DNA of 64,000 bases, taken from NCBI GenBank assembly GCA_018340375.1, contig JAFFJZ010000004.1:28432001-28496000 (forward strand), given 5' to 3'. Position numbers and translations under genes: made by a program. Positions 10,382 to 20,026 of this stretch are shown here, piece by piece. Source of the DNA: Gonatopus flavifemur. Its lineage: Eukaryota > Arthropoda > Insecta > Hymenoptera > Dryinidae. Positions within the stretch are counted from its first letter, which is position 1. Every line of letters begins with the position of its first letter. The notes beneath the pieces were generated by a model that was given only the letters and a program-made list of their open reading frames with translations, did not search any database and was not told where the DNA came from.

Positions 10382-10726
10382 TAATTCTGAGTATTTTCTA
10401 GTGGAAATATAATTAGTTTTTCCAATTACTCATGAGTGGAGACTAATCAGGAAAAAATGATCAGTAACTTATTGGGAACTGATTTTTCTGATATGATTAT
10501 TAAAATTTATATGGAACTGATTAAATTTGGATAAGTTATCGCCTTTATTCACAAGAAATATTGATAGCTTCAACGTTTGTAAGGAAATATTCTGTGCAAA
10601 GAACATATTGATTGTCATTGGAGTGGTATATTTGAATTAAAGAAGTACACCTATTATATAATAGATACATGTCAACCAAAATTCGAAGGATTTCAAAGAA
10701 GTTGAGTCAAATTGATTTAAATTATT

Positions 10727-11167
10727 TCACCCTGCTTCTACTATAGCGAATCGATCAAACATATAACCTTGATAATTTAGTTTTGTTGTCAGATTTTTTA
10801 AACGATTTGAGAACGTTTTGAAGACTTGTCGACTCTTTCGCAATCTTTTCACGTTTCGATAATATGTGAGAGTATATCGGCCATTCCACGTGGTTTTCAC
10901 ACTCAAATTTGAGAATTCGATGAAGGCATTTTTCTCGATTCTTGGTCGAGAAATATTCGATACATATTTTTGGATTTTCTTGTCTAAGACTTTTCTTCGA
11001 AAATATGATTTTTTGAAAATCTGACGATTTCGAAATCTCCTAATTCTCGAGCGCTCATTATTTGAAATCTTCCACACGCATCGGGAACTTACTAAGACAC
11101 AAAAGTTATCATTTTTTCTGTAGTCCTCAATTTTGTGAGTTTCATGATCAATATAATTAGCATTCAT
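10727..11167 (-). CDS. unrecognised 146-residue basic ORF in a palindrome arm
   Basis: An open frame on the minus strand starting MNANYIDHETHKIEDYRKND, very rich in Arg/Lys (RRFRNRQIFKKSYFRRK near the middle). I recognise no family. Most of it lies in the left arm of the large palindrome (10860-12200). The opposite arm contains the homologous reading frame (for example MKAHCIDNETH) with several stops. The frame could be a remnant of an element's own gene, or a chance survivor. The codon pattern does not settle this. Confidence 0.25.
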   Translation of the reverse strand: MNANYIDHETHKIEDYRKNDNFCVLVSSRCVWKISNNERSRIRRFRNRQIFKKSYFRRKVLDKKIQKYVSNISRPRIEKNAFIEFSNLSVKTTWNGRYTLTYYRNVKRLRKSRQVFKTFSNRLKNLTTKLNYQGYMFDRFAIVEAG

Positions 11168-12200
11168 TAGAAATTTTTCAATTAAACACTAAAACGTGAA
11201 ATTTTTAATAATAAGTAGTTTTGATTTTTTTCGTTTTTTCATAGCATGATCTCCCATACAGTACCACAGTCTTAGGATAATTCTTAAAGAATTCATAAGG
11301 AACAAAATGAAGTCAATAAGAATTCTTTATGAATTCTTCTGGGAGTATGGTGCTGTGTAGGCTATAAACCATGACGAGAATTGAGCAATTTTTTTTATAA
11401 TGGTAAATATCATAGTTTCCGAGATATTAATTTTTTTGATGCCTCGTTCGAGTTGTACTCCACGTGCGCGTTCCGATACCGTGTTCCAACTGCTTGCCTC
11501 GCGCAGCGTGTTTTGGAAGACAAATATTCCCGCAACACTAGTGATGATAATAAAATTATGATACGCAATGCTAATTGATCAGTTCTTTCAGATTAACCAA
11601 TCACGTCTTCAATTCTATTAGAATTGACCGATCAATGCCGTGTACCATAATTTTATTGGCAATGCTGCACAATGGGACACTCAGAGCATCGTATTGCGCC
11701 GCGCACGTAACGTACAGCTCGAACGTGACCACAAAAAATTTCATATCACACAGACTATAATATTTACCTTTATTGAAAAGATTGCTGAATTTTCGTTATG
11801 GTTCACAGATCATCCTGTGGAATAACAGAGAAAATCAAAACTACCTATTATTGAAAAATTTCACTCCTCAGTGTTCAATTGAAAAATTCCTGATGAAAGC
11901 TCATTGTATTGATAATGAAACTCACTGAATCGACAACTAGAGGAAAAATGCTAACTTTTATGTCTTTTGAAGTGCCTGATACGTTTGAAAGATTCCAAAT
12001 AACAAGCGCTCGAATATGAAGAGATTTCAAAAACGTCAGCTTCTCAAAAAACCATATTTTCGAAAAAAAAGGCTTGAGAAATAAAATCCAAAAACACTTA
12101 TCGAATATTTTTCGATTCAGAATCGGAGAGAATTATTCAGTTGAATTATAAACTTTCGGTGCAAAAACCACGTGAAATCACCCATATGCACATAACAAGG
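10860..12200. repeat. giant imperfect palindrome, arms ~600-700 bp
   Basis: The left arm (about 10860-11575) reads inverted as the right arm (about 11605-12200), with clear but imperfect identity throughout. Examples are AAAATCAAAACTAC, ATTGCTSAATTYTCGT, AAAACCACGTG and the central CCATAATTTTATTR. The left arm is interrupted by a 109-bp MITE at 11253-11361 that is absent from the right arm. It looks like an old fold-back or long-inverted-repeat element. I cannot assign a family or see a target duplication. Confidence 0.8.
11253..11361. mobile_element. palindromic MITE of the CCCATACAGYACC family in the palindrome arm
   Basis: The left end CCCATACAGTACCACAG and inverted right end CCTACACAGCACCATACTC enclose complementary AAAGAATTCATAAG blocks. 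The right arm of the surrounding palindrome lacks this insert (near 11805-11815). Confidence 0.75.
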
Positions 12201-12301
12201 TAGGTTTTGTGAGGTTATGGTATAAAAGAAGGAGGGGTGTGATATGTATATATTCTTATTCATTTATTGAATCTTTGGACATATTTTGAACAAAAACACA
12301 A

Positions 12302-12544
12302 ATGATGGTTTCAGTGCAAAATCATGGATTTAGTATCATAATTTTACATCTTCATCGACCTGACTCGCATTTTTGTGAGTATAATAAATGCTTCGTTCGT
12401 TATTCACAAATGGGCATTGGGCACTTGAATTCCAAACAATATATTCACGACAAAAATACTCCGGACGAAATATCCCTAACCGAAGTATACCACACAATAA
12501 TACCCAGTGGCGGGGTGAGAGCTTGTCTGTCTTTCTTCAACTGA
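12302..12544 (+). CDS. unrecognised coding-like ORF A (80 residues)
   Basis: The frame starts MMVSVQNHGFSIIILHLHRP and ends at TGA 12542-12544. A consensus TATAAAAG at 12221-12228 lies about 80 bp upstream, giving a plausible promoter. Codon use looks more protein-like than the surrounding AT-rich sequence (GGCATTGGGCAC, CCCAGTGGCGGGGTG). No domain or family is recognised. ORF B follows downstream on the same strand, separated by a strong hairpin. It could be the 5' part of one gene split by that hairpin, or part of an unknown element. Confidence 0.3.
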   Translation: MMVSVQNHGFSIIILHLHRPDSHFCEYNKCFVRYSQMGIGHLNSKQYIHDKNTPDEISLTEVYHTIIPSGGVRACLSFFN

Positions 12545-12553
12545 CACGAAACA

Positions 12554-12590
12554 AAGGATAAGAGGCGGGAAAATCCCGCCGCTTATCCTT
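12554..12590. repeat. GC-rich hairpin between two orphan ORFs
   Basis: AAGGATAAGAGGCGGGA and its near-complete complement TCCCGCCGCTTATCCTT surround a short AAA loop. It is by far the most GC-rich stem-loop in this part of the window. It lies 10 bp after the stop of ORF A, so it may act as an RNA structure or may be a small insertion. Confidence 0.7.
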
Positions 12591-12630
12591 GTTTTCACGC
12601 GAATTTAAAGAGGATAAAAATGTTCTCACC

Positions 12631-12864
12631 ATGCTACTGATAATACCCCAAACCATAAGATCCAGAACACACGTATTCCCAACAGATAGAGAAAACCGGG
12701 AACGGTTGGCACATTTTTCAGATATGATTTTTTTCCGCGAAAAGAACATTAAAATTTCTAAAACCAAAATCATTGGAACACGTCTTTATATCTTCGGTGC
12801 ATCAGGAATTTCTCATTCCGACTTATTTGTTGATAGTTCTTTTGATAAACAATTTTTTAATTGA
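12631..12864 (+). CDS. unrecognised coding-like ORF B
   Basis: The frame is open from 12562, and the first ATG is at 12631. It contains ...RTHVFPTDRENRERLAHF... and ends DKQFFN at TGA 12862-12864. It is in a different frame from ORF A. Both look coding rather than random, but I recognise no family. A single gene disrupted by the hairpin, or two small genes of an unknown element, are both possible. Confidence 0.3.
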   Translation: MLLIIPQTIRSRTHVFPTDRENRERLAHFSDMIFFREKNIKISKTKIIGTRLYIFGASGISHSDLFVDSSFDKQFFN

Positions 12865-13184
12865 CCCCGGGAGTGTGACAACTTGCCCCAGCAACACAGT
12901 GGTCGAAATCAGGAATTTAGTGTTCATGACCTTCCACAGGTGGTAATACTCAACCGATTTGAATGAATCTTCTTCTTCCAAAATACTCACAATTAAATTA
13001 TGAAGAGACCTGTGCATGTCGATTTTTAAATTTTTTTTTCATAGTAAGGATAAATAAACAAATAGTTCAGAAAAATCTTTAATTTCAGGTATTTGAGCTT
13101 GTATTTTCCGGAAGAATGTTGGAATGGAGTCAATATTGAGCAAGATGATTGCAGGTATGCTAATCGGACATGAATAGTTCCAAT

Positions 13185-13456
13185 AATTCGCGAACCAATC
13201 ATTATAAACAATTTTATAAAGAATTTTCATGAGAAAATCAGGAGAAAATCAGGAAAACCATAAGAGTTATAATAATTTTTGTTGTAAAAACGTATTTTTT
13301 CAACTTCAATTCCTTGGAATCATCATGAGAAACGTTCGTTAAGGAACAAGGACAAAAGTTGACATTTTGATGGGAAAAAAGTGTTTTGCTCCCGTATTTA
13401 TGCAGAGTTATCATCAGAGTCACAGTCTGTAATGAAATTTTAGCTGAATCCAACAA
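13185..13456 (+). repeat. satellite monomer (~280 bp), first copy
   Basis: The block ending GTATTTATGCAGAGTTATCATCAGAGTCACAGTCTGTAATGAAATTT...GAATCCAACAATAA matches 14680-14785. It also shares the TTATAAACAATTTTATAAA string with the copies at 14500-14985. It is separated from them by the 1.0-kb fold-back element at 13460-14496. Confidence 0.75.
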
Positions 13457-13485
13457 TAACACTGGGCTACAAGATTAGGGTCCTT

Positions 13486-13583
13486 CCCTACATAACATTT
13501 TGAAACTCCCCCCTAGGTTTGCGTGCACTTTGCGTGCATAAGCTGATCCGTGTGCGTCGCTTTGTAAGGGCATGTTATCTGGG
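13486..13583. mobile_element. small MITE of the CCCAGATAACAT family, nested
   Basis: The ends are CCCTACATAACAT and, inverted, CCCAGATAACATGCCC. It is absent from the matching position of the right arm of the enclosing fold-back element. The target duplication is not clear. Confidence 0.65.
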
Positions 13584-13721
13584 CCATTGGTTGGAAAACG
13601 GGAATTGATTCCCCCAAAGCTTTTGGTTCGCTGGATCCGCACCCGAGGTTCAAATCTCTCGAAAAGCTCTGGTTTTCGAGATATCCTCACCTGAAAAAAC
13701 AAAAACAGCGATTTCAGCCTA

Positions 13722-14002
13722 CCCATACAGCACACGAGTTCCCGTGATGAGTTTCCATCATGCTAATCAATATGTATTCATTATAAATATTTTGAATTCA
13801 AAATGAACTGTTAATGAACAACTTAATGTTCAGAAAGAACTCATATCGAGATTCCATAATGAATTGTCCGGACATTCAATACGTTTTCATTTTGAATTGA
13901 AAATATTCCTAATGAATACATATTGATTGGCATAACAGGGACTATTCAAGAGGTCTTTAGGAAGTCTTTATAAATTCGAATTGATCATTTGTGCTGGCAG
14001 GG
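13722..14002. mobile_element. MITE with TA target duplication nested in the fold-back element
   Basis: The ends are CCCATACAGCACACGAG and, inverted, CCCTGCCAGCACAAATG, flanked by TA at 13720-13721 and 14003-14004. The right arm of the enclosing element holds the empty site (GCTCGAATAGACTAAAATCG at about 14319-14338). The interior is another strong palindrome (13759-13938), with ATGCTAATCAATATGTATTC on one arm and its near complement on the other. Confidence 0.85.
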
Positions 14003-14499
14003 TATGGTTGAGCTGATGTGACATCGAACTTCTCCTGCTACTCAAAAAACTATGAACATCATTCCAAAGGATAAGCTTTGCCCTTCCAAATGTCGTTGAG
14101 TTTACTCAAATATTTTTTGTATTTGTTGAAATATGGCATTTTGAAATTTCCATGTTGAAAATTTTCAGATTCAGATGAATTCACAAACATGGAAATTTCG
14201 AAATGCCATACTTCACCGAATACAAAAGATATTTGAGCAAACTCAACGGCATTTGGAAGGGCAAAGCTTATACTTTAAGATGATGTTTATAGTTTTTTCA
14301 GTAACAGAAGTTCGATGCTAAATAAGCTCGAATAGACTAAAATCGTTGTCTTTGTATTTTTAAGTCAGGGTATCTCGAAGACCAGAGCTAATCGAGTGAT
14401 TTGGACCTCGGATTCGGATTCAGCGGACCAAAAACCTTCGGAAAAGAAAATTCCGGTTCCCGAATCAATGGGGCACCCTGATTTTGTACCCCAGTGTAA

Positions 14500-14985
14500 T
14501 TATTGTTATCAACAATTTAATAATCAAATTATCAATTTAGGAATTTTTGGATGGAAGGCAACTTTTATTTCGTCGTATTTCCTGAGGATCATCGTGGATG
14601 GTTTGTGAAGGGACTTCAGATGAAATTGATATCCATAATCGTTATAAACAATTTCATTAACAAATTCTGACTTGAAAGGTTTTTTGATGAGACAAAAGTG
14701 TGTTGCTTTCGTATTTATACAGAGTTATAATTAGAGTTATAGTCTGTAATGAAATTTTGGCAGAATCCAACAATCATTAGAGCTATCAACAATTTTATAA
14801 ACAAATTGTCAATTGAGGAATTTTTTACTGGAAGACAAATCTTATTTTGTCGTATTTACTGAGAATCGTCATGGGTAGCTTGGGGAGGGATTTCAAATGA
14901 AATTAATATTCATCATTTTTATCAATAAATTCTGAACCGACAAAGTTGCTGATGAAAATCTGTATTTGAAAATTTTCTCGGAAAA
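14500..14985 (+). repeat. satellite monomers (~285 bp), two adjoining copies
   Basis: The block TTATCAACAATTTAATAATCAAATTATC...GGCAACTTTTATTTCGTCGTATTT recurs about 285 bp later as CTATCAACAATTTTATAAACAAATTGTC...GACAAATCTTATTTTGTCGTATTT. Together with 13185-13456 they form one array broken by the fold-back element. Confidence 0.8.
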
Positions 14986-15103
14986 ATCTTATGAAATTGG
15001 TACATTGTTCGGAAACTATTAGAAAACTCTTGAGCTCAAAGGTAGTTTTTAGTCATGGTAGCTATATACATGCACATACAATTTTACATACAGTCCTGCT
15101 GTC

Positions 15104-15343
15104 TTAAAGGTGAACAAACGAAAAAACGGAAGGAATATTTTTACTGATTTTTAATGTTTGTGAAATTTGTCCAAACTCCTGCGTCAATACTACTTTCACT
15201 CTTGTTATTTTTGTCGTTCCGTCAATGTCGGCAAAAAACCTACGAGCTGGATTGCCGCAATTAGAATTGCGACGGGGTTGATCAGCAATCAATCCCATTC
15301 TTTCTTTCAATTCTGCACAAATTCTTCGTTCAGCATCTTGCAT
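15104..15343 (-). pseudogene. fragment resembling an uncharacterised mobile-element protein
   Basis: The minus-strand frame reads MQDAERRICAELKERMGLIA and later GNPARRFFADIDGTTKI. The pattern of an acidic/basic helix, then MGL..DQP, then G(N)xARRFF is one I associate from memory with a large family of uncharacterised, probably transposon-encoded animal proteins. I cannot name that family firmly. There is no continuation upstream or downstream, so it is at best a fragment. Confidence 0.35.
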
Positions 15344-15751
15344 TATTTTTTTTATCCTCGGGGTTCTCTACTCTCCATTTACGAATTTCTAATCGGTATG
15401 CAAAATGCAGATGCACTTCATGAACCTTATTACATTGTAGAATTACTGTTGACATTTTTTTCGAATCTACTCGCAAATTAAAATTTCAAATGCTCACTCA
15501 AAACTTTGATCTGTCCATCACATTTGAAATTGTTATGTGATTGTAAGAAATTCGATAGATCTTCGACATTTGCGTTCGAACCAGTAACAACTCTACCGTG
15601 ACAAGAACTATTTATACACTCGATACAACGCTAAAAAATCTCCTCTCTTTCACGATGAACACTAAACAAATGATTATCTTTTACAAGAAGAGTCTTCCTT
15701 TTTCGGCTATTCATGAACTGTGGATTGTTTGATAATTGTAGATCAATTAGG

Positions 15752-15939
15752 ATGGCGGGATAAGAAGAAGAAAAGCAGATTGGCTCCGTCTTCTTTGAAA
15801 CATTCGGGGTTTCCGGACATCCGTTATACTCCCGAAAGCCTGAATGTGTTGGAAATATAACGAGTGTCTGTAAGGCCCGAGTATTTCAAGGAAGATGGAG
15901 CCAATCTTCTTTCTTCCTCGCCTCTTTTTATCGCGCCAT
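15752..15939. mobile_element. palindromic MITE, ATGGCGSGATAA termini
   Basis: The left arm ATGGCGGGATAAGAAGAAGA and the inverted right arm ATGGCGCGATAAAAAGAGGC share GATTGGCTCC, and the arms pair to the centre. Whole-length hairpin of about 188 bp. Target duplication not clear. Confidence 0.75.
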
Positions 15940-15959
15940 GCCGAGACTCGTAATGCCAA

Positions 15960-16229
15960 GACTGAAAATTACACCCTAATCGGCATCAATCTTGGTATGC
16001 CAAGTCTGGTTAGCTTAGCCTTGCTCGATGCGTGGCCTGTCGTAGCTGACTCAGCGTTGATAGAGTCATGGGCACCAATGTTAGGACCAAGCATATTTTG
16101 TCGTGCTTGATTTAATTTTCGTTAATCAAACTTAGACCAATGCTTGGCCCGTCATAGCTAACCAAACTTTGATAACGTCTTGAACATCAATGCGAGGAGC
16201 AAGCATATTTTGCCGTGTTGAATTTCCGA
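15960..16229. repeat. degenerate minisatellite, left part
   Basis: Diverged copies of a ~90-130-bp unit with GACCAAGCATATTTTGTCGTG, GCTTGGCCCGTCATAGCTAACC and related strings. Similar units continue on the far side of the 3.8-kb transposon (20027-20530), which therefore appears to have inserted into this array. Confidence 0.55.
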
Positions 16230-17030
16230 TATATGGGGCAAAATTTCTCAAGCGTACCAGCTCAAAAATTTTGACCTCCCCAATCTTTCTAAAATTCCAC
16301 TGAAATGTAGTACTAGTTAGTGACTTTTAATCCTATAAAGGATTTTGCTCTGGTAACTCTGGTTATCAAACTACAGGGGTCCAAAATTCACAGATTGCAT
16401 TTAATTAACTCTTTTGAAGATATAATTTCTTAAACTACATTTTTTTATAAAATTATTTTCGATATTGTTTTTCGTAGCTTGTTCTGTTCTTTACAATGGA
16501 GTAATCTGTTTTTGTGAGAAAAAATTTTTTCCAACAAATTTAACGAGTTCAAAATTATTTTTGCATTTTTTTCAATTTCAACAATTGTGAAAATTTTCCA
16601 GGTTAGCTCATCTGAAAGCTGGATTCTTCAGCTTTGAAATTGTGTAGGAGAAATTGTGGGGAGGAAATTTTATCTGGCATTGGCAACGGTTTGAAGCGCG
16701 CGTGTCGCATATTCCTATTATCTCCTGATACGGTTCGTCATACCATGGACGCGAAATACAAGTAAAACGAACTGTTTTTCAATAAAATATGATTTTTCAA
16801 TCATGCCAATGATTTCATACAATTTTACCGTACCCTTACATCATCAAACTTCATCAATAACAGCTTTTCGAAATTATGAAACATAATCATGAATAAATAC
16901 ACATAATATAATAAATATGTAATAATTCTGCTCGAAGCAATATATTTAGCGCGATTTCTTATTCGTATTAATTTTTTTTTTTAATTTTCATCTTTGGGAA
17001 AACATCTACATTCAATGATGATGAAAATAC

Positions 17031-18709
17031 TCATGAATGCAAAGTCATGTTCGAAGTGGGGATGAAACAATGATATTTGAGCGTTCCTGGGATTGTTTTT
17101 GCATTTTCGAAGCGAGTTCTGAGCTTTTTAGCAGTGATTTCATGTTTTGTCTTCGAACTAAAAAGAACAACAGTTTCTGATAGATTTCTCTTTGCCCATT
17201 CATAAAGCGCATCAGGATTCAAAATTTGCTGCTTAGACCTCGCTTGAAGACTCGCTCGAGCTGCTAGTCGTTTCAGATTACCACCGATACCGACACAAGG
17301 CCCTTTTCCATGAGCGGTTGCATGGAAATGCCATTCAGCTACTATTCCCAAATCTTTGTAATGATACAAAAGATTTTTGAAATTATATCTATTCTTGAAG
17401 TGCTGAGTTGCTCCATCCGTAAAATAGAAGATTTCTCTTGGTTGAAAATGCTCTTTCAGGTACGCTATTATCATTTTTTGGAATTCGTACACAGCGATTG
17501 TATCGTGATTCAAATTATCCGATAAAATAGCAATGCACCGATGACTGAGTTCGTTTCCTTGTTTGTAATAAATGACAGTGGTGAAAATTGTCGTTTGGTC
17601 GTTGTTCCAGTGGAAACCCTGTGCAGCATTCTGGGCTACAAACGCATAATTTTCCGCGAAATCGCATAAAACTAAAAATTCTCCTTCTTGTAAATTATCC
17701 TTCAAATTTCTCAGAAAAGATGACTGCTGTTTCGCAACGAATGAATGGAATTTGAGTTTCGAAATACAGCGAGAAAGTTCTTCTAAAAAATCTTCCGCAT
17801 CTGCAACTTCAGTACGCAAAGTGCTGTCTGTACGATCAGTCTGTTGCCAAATTTGATATTCGAGTTTTTCGATGCAATTGTCTTCGAAAACTGTTTGTAA
17901 AAAATTCTGAAAACCCTCTTTGCCAGGACATAATAAACATTCATCGATATAACATTCGACACATGGATTTTGACATAAAAACATTTTAAGAGCATCATGA
18001 TAAGTGATTGGATTGTGTAATAAGTGGCGATTGGATTATTCGTACCGGATGTTAATTTTTGAATATCTATCGCATCAAGCATTAAATTGACATTCTCGTG
18101 ATGGACACAAACGCAAACAGTATGCGTTCCACCAGCGAGTACGCAATTACGAGGTCTAAGCTGCGAGAATGTAAAGAGACCGACCGGAACAGTAGGATTC
18201 TGATCTTTGAAAGCAAAATATAATTCTGAAAGATTGCACAGAATCAATCTCTTTTGTATGTGCTCTCGTAATCCGTCTTCTGTTTTAACTGAAACAAAAT
18301 CTTTCATGCCCGGCATTATACGACTATTTTTGTCATCATTATAGAAACTTATGATCTTATTTTTTATTTCAAAAGCTAAAGCATGACCCTTCCTTGGAGA
18401 TGGTGACGTTAAAATACCATTCTCTTTTACCAGTTCGATAGCTTTCCTAGCTTCGCGTTCAGAAGTCTCAAACTCGTCAGCAAGTCTCTCCCGACCCCAG
18501 GATTTTGGCGCAAGCGTGAGGAGTAATACTTTTTCCGAAGCACTCGAGGAAGTTTTATATTTCTGCTTAATTTGATCAAGAACCTCCATAGCCGATTCAT
18601 GTTCCTCAATATTACAATCTCTTGGTTTCTTCTCTAATGGCTGGTAATCATCGTCATTACCATGTTCATCAATACCATCATCATCGTCATCTTGAATTAT
18701 GTGAAACAT
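17031..18709 (-). pseudogene. transposase of the long-TIR element (main coding part, frameshifted)
   Basis: Two overlapping minus-strand frames form one protein. The first (18709-~18045) starts with an acidic tract (QDDDDDG), then KSWGRERLADEFETSEREAR and KNSRIMPGMKDFVSV. The second (from ~18000 to 17031) has paired cysteines (CQNPCVECYIDECLLCPG) and RNase H-like catalytic-site candidates CDFAENY (about 17660) and YFTDGATQHFKN (about 17420). A conserved HGKGPC.G.GG..KR block follows near 17310. I recall the third acidic residue of this family sitting in that block, and here the position is valine. The frames are joined by a near-duplicated AATAAGTG..ATTGGATT segment (18001-18042) that shifts the phase. 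Inactive as it stands. Confidence 0.75.
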
Positions 18710-18804
18710 ATCGTAGTGATTAATTGTAATTCACATAGATGTATTATTCATTTTCAGTGATGTACAAATTGTCTTTTTAGCAATTGAAAATATGATATCA
18801 ATAC

Positions 18805-19038
18805 CTCGAGTAAAACATGACCGAACGAATCATTTTGTGCATCAATTGGAGGCTTCTCTCCAGAACAAGCAGCAGCTTCTTTTCTACATAACCCACACAC
18901 TTTTGCGCCGGGGAGGATACTGGGAAACTTTTTTCGTAGATTTGGAGAAACAGTTCTCAAATTTCTTGATTTGAATTTGTGATGGATTTTGTGCAAAGGG
19001 TTACAACAACGATCAACGAAAGTTTGAGTTGCAGACAT
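18805..19038 (-). pseudogene. N-terminal zinc-binding exon of the same transposase
   Basis: The minus-strand frame begins MSATQTFVDRCCNPLHKIHH and contains VCGLCRKEA near residue 48, so cysteines and histidines suitable for a zinc site flank a basic helix (NLRTVSPNLRKKFP). The frame stays open to 18754, but GAG|GTATTG at 18805-18799 offers a donor. The acidic start of the main part lies about 100 bp further on. I could not find an acceptor in the correct phase, so the junction is unresolved. Confidence 0.6.
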
Positions 19039-19189
19039 TTTTGAGAATCAAGAAATGTTGTGTGAATAATGCTGTATTTCATCTATTACTTGAATTGCCT
19101 ACAAACAAACACAATCAAACAGTTGGAAAAGAAAAAATTGATTCTCATCACGAATTGCGAATCATATTTAGAATTGAAACAATTTTACT

Positions 19190-19330
19190 TACAATTCAAG
19201 ATCGTGTCATGCGATACGATTTGAGAACTATTTTTCCGAGTCTAAAACAAAAGTTTCCCAACATTCTTCCCGATGCAGGAGTGTGTGGGTTATGCAGGAA
19301 AGAAGCCAGTGTATTTTCTAGAGAGCAGAA
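19190..19330 (+). pseudogene. second, oppositely oriented copy of the zinc-binding N-terminus
   Basis: The plus-strand frame reads MRYDLRTIFPSLKQKFPNIL and VCGLCRKEASVF. It aligns with the minus-strand exon at 18805-19038 but faces the other way. It ends in AT-rich sequence shortly before the right inverted repeat. It suggests that the element's right half descends from an inverted second copy. Confidence 0.65.
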
Positions 19331-20026
19331 TTATTCCATATTTATTATATTATGTATATTTATTCATTATTATGTTCCATAATTTCAAGAGCTGTTATTG
19401 ATGAAGTTTGATGATATAAGGGTACGGTAAAATTGTATGAAATCATTGGCATGATTAAAAAATCATATTTTATTGAAAAACAGTTCGTTTCACTTGTATT
19501 CCGCGTCAACGGTATGACGAACCGTATCAGGAGATAATAGGAATATGCGACACACGCGCTTCAAACCGTTGCGAATGCCAGATGAAATTCCCTTCCCATA
19601 ATTTCTTCTACACGATTTTGAAGCTGAAAAATCCAGCTTTCAGATGAGCTAATTCAAAAAAATTCCAAAATTGTGGAAATTGAAAAAAAATGCAAAAATA
19701 ACTTTAAACCCGCTAAATTTGTTGGGAAAAATTTTTTCTCACAAAAACAGTTTACGCCATTGTAAAGAACAGAACAAGCTACGAAAAACAATATCGAAAA
19801 TAATTTTATAAAAAAATGTAGTTTAAGAAATTATATCTTCAAAAGAGTTGATTAAATGCAATCTGTGAATTTTTGACCCCTGTAGTTTGATAACCAGAGA
19901 TACCAGAGCAAAATCCTTTATAGGATTAAAAGTCACTAACTAGTACTACATTTCAGTGAAATTTCAGAAAGATTGAGGAGGTAAAAATTTTTGAGCTGGT
20001 ATGGTTGAGAAATTTTGCCCCATATA

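Larger units (their letters stand above)
13460..14496. mobile_element. fold-back element with long inverted arms and TAA target duplication
   Basis: The ends are CACTGGGCTACAAGATTAGGG and, inverted, CACTGGGGTACAAAATCAGGG, flanked by TAA at 13457-13459 and 14497-14499. A 3-bp TWA duplication is typical of PIF/Harbinger elements. The arms pair along almost their full length (for example TCTCGAAAACCAGAGCT with TCTCGAAGACCAGAGCT, and CAAATGTCGTTGAGTTTACTC with its complement). The left arm carries two further insertions, 13486-13583 and 13722-14002, that are missing from the right arm. No transposase is present. Confidence 0.8.
16234..20022 (-). mobile_element. 3.8-kb DNA transposon with ~645-bp terminal inverted repeats
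   Basis: The outer ends are TGGGGCAAAATTTCTCAAGC and, inverted, TGGGGCAAAATTTCTCAACC. The flanks 16230-16233 and 20023-20026 both read TATA, so a 4-bp (or 2-bp TA) duplication is possible. The arms are 16234-16878 and 19377-20022, with high identity along their whole length. The interior encodes a transposase on the minus strand, now broken. Very long inverted repeats and a 4-bp duplication would fit a Sola-like superfamily, but that assignment is inference only. Confidence 0.85.

Noticed and set aside
18754..18805. A precise splice junction between the transposase zinc exon and the main part
   Set aside because: A donor candidate exists, but no acceptor in the correct phase was found, so the junction is left undefined.
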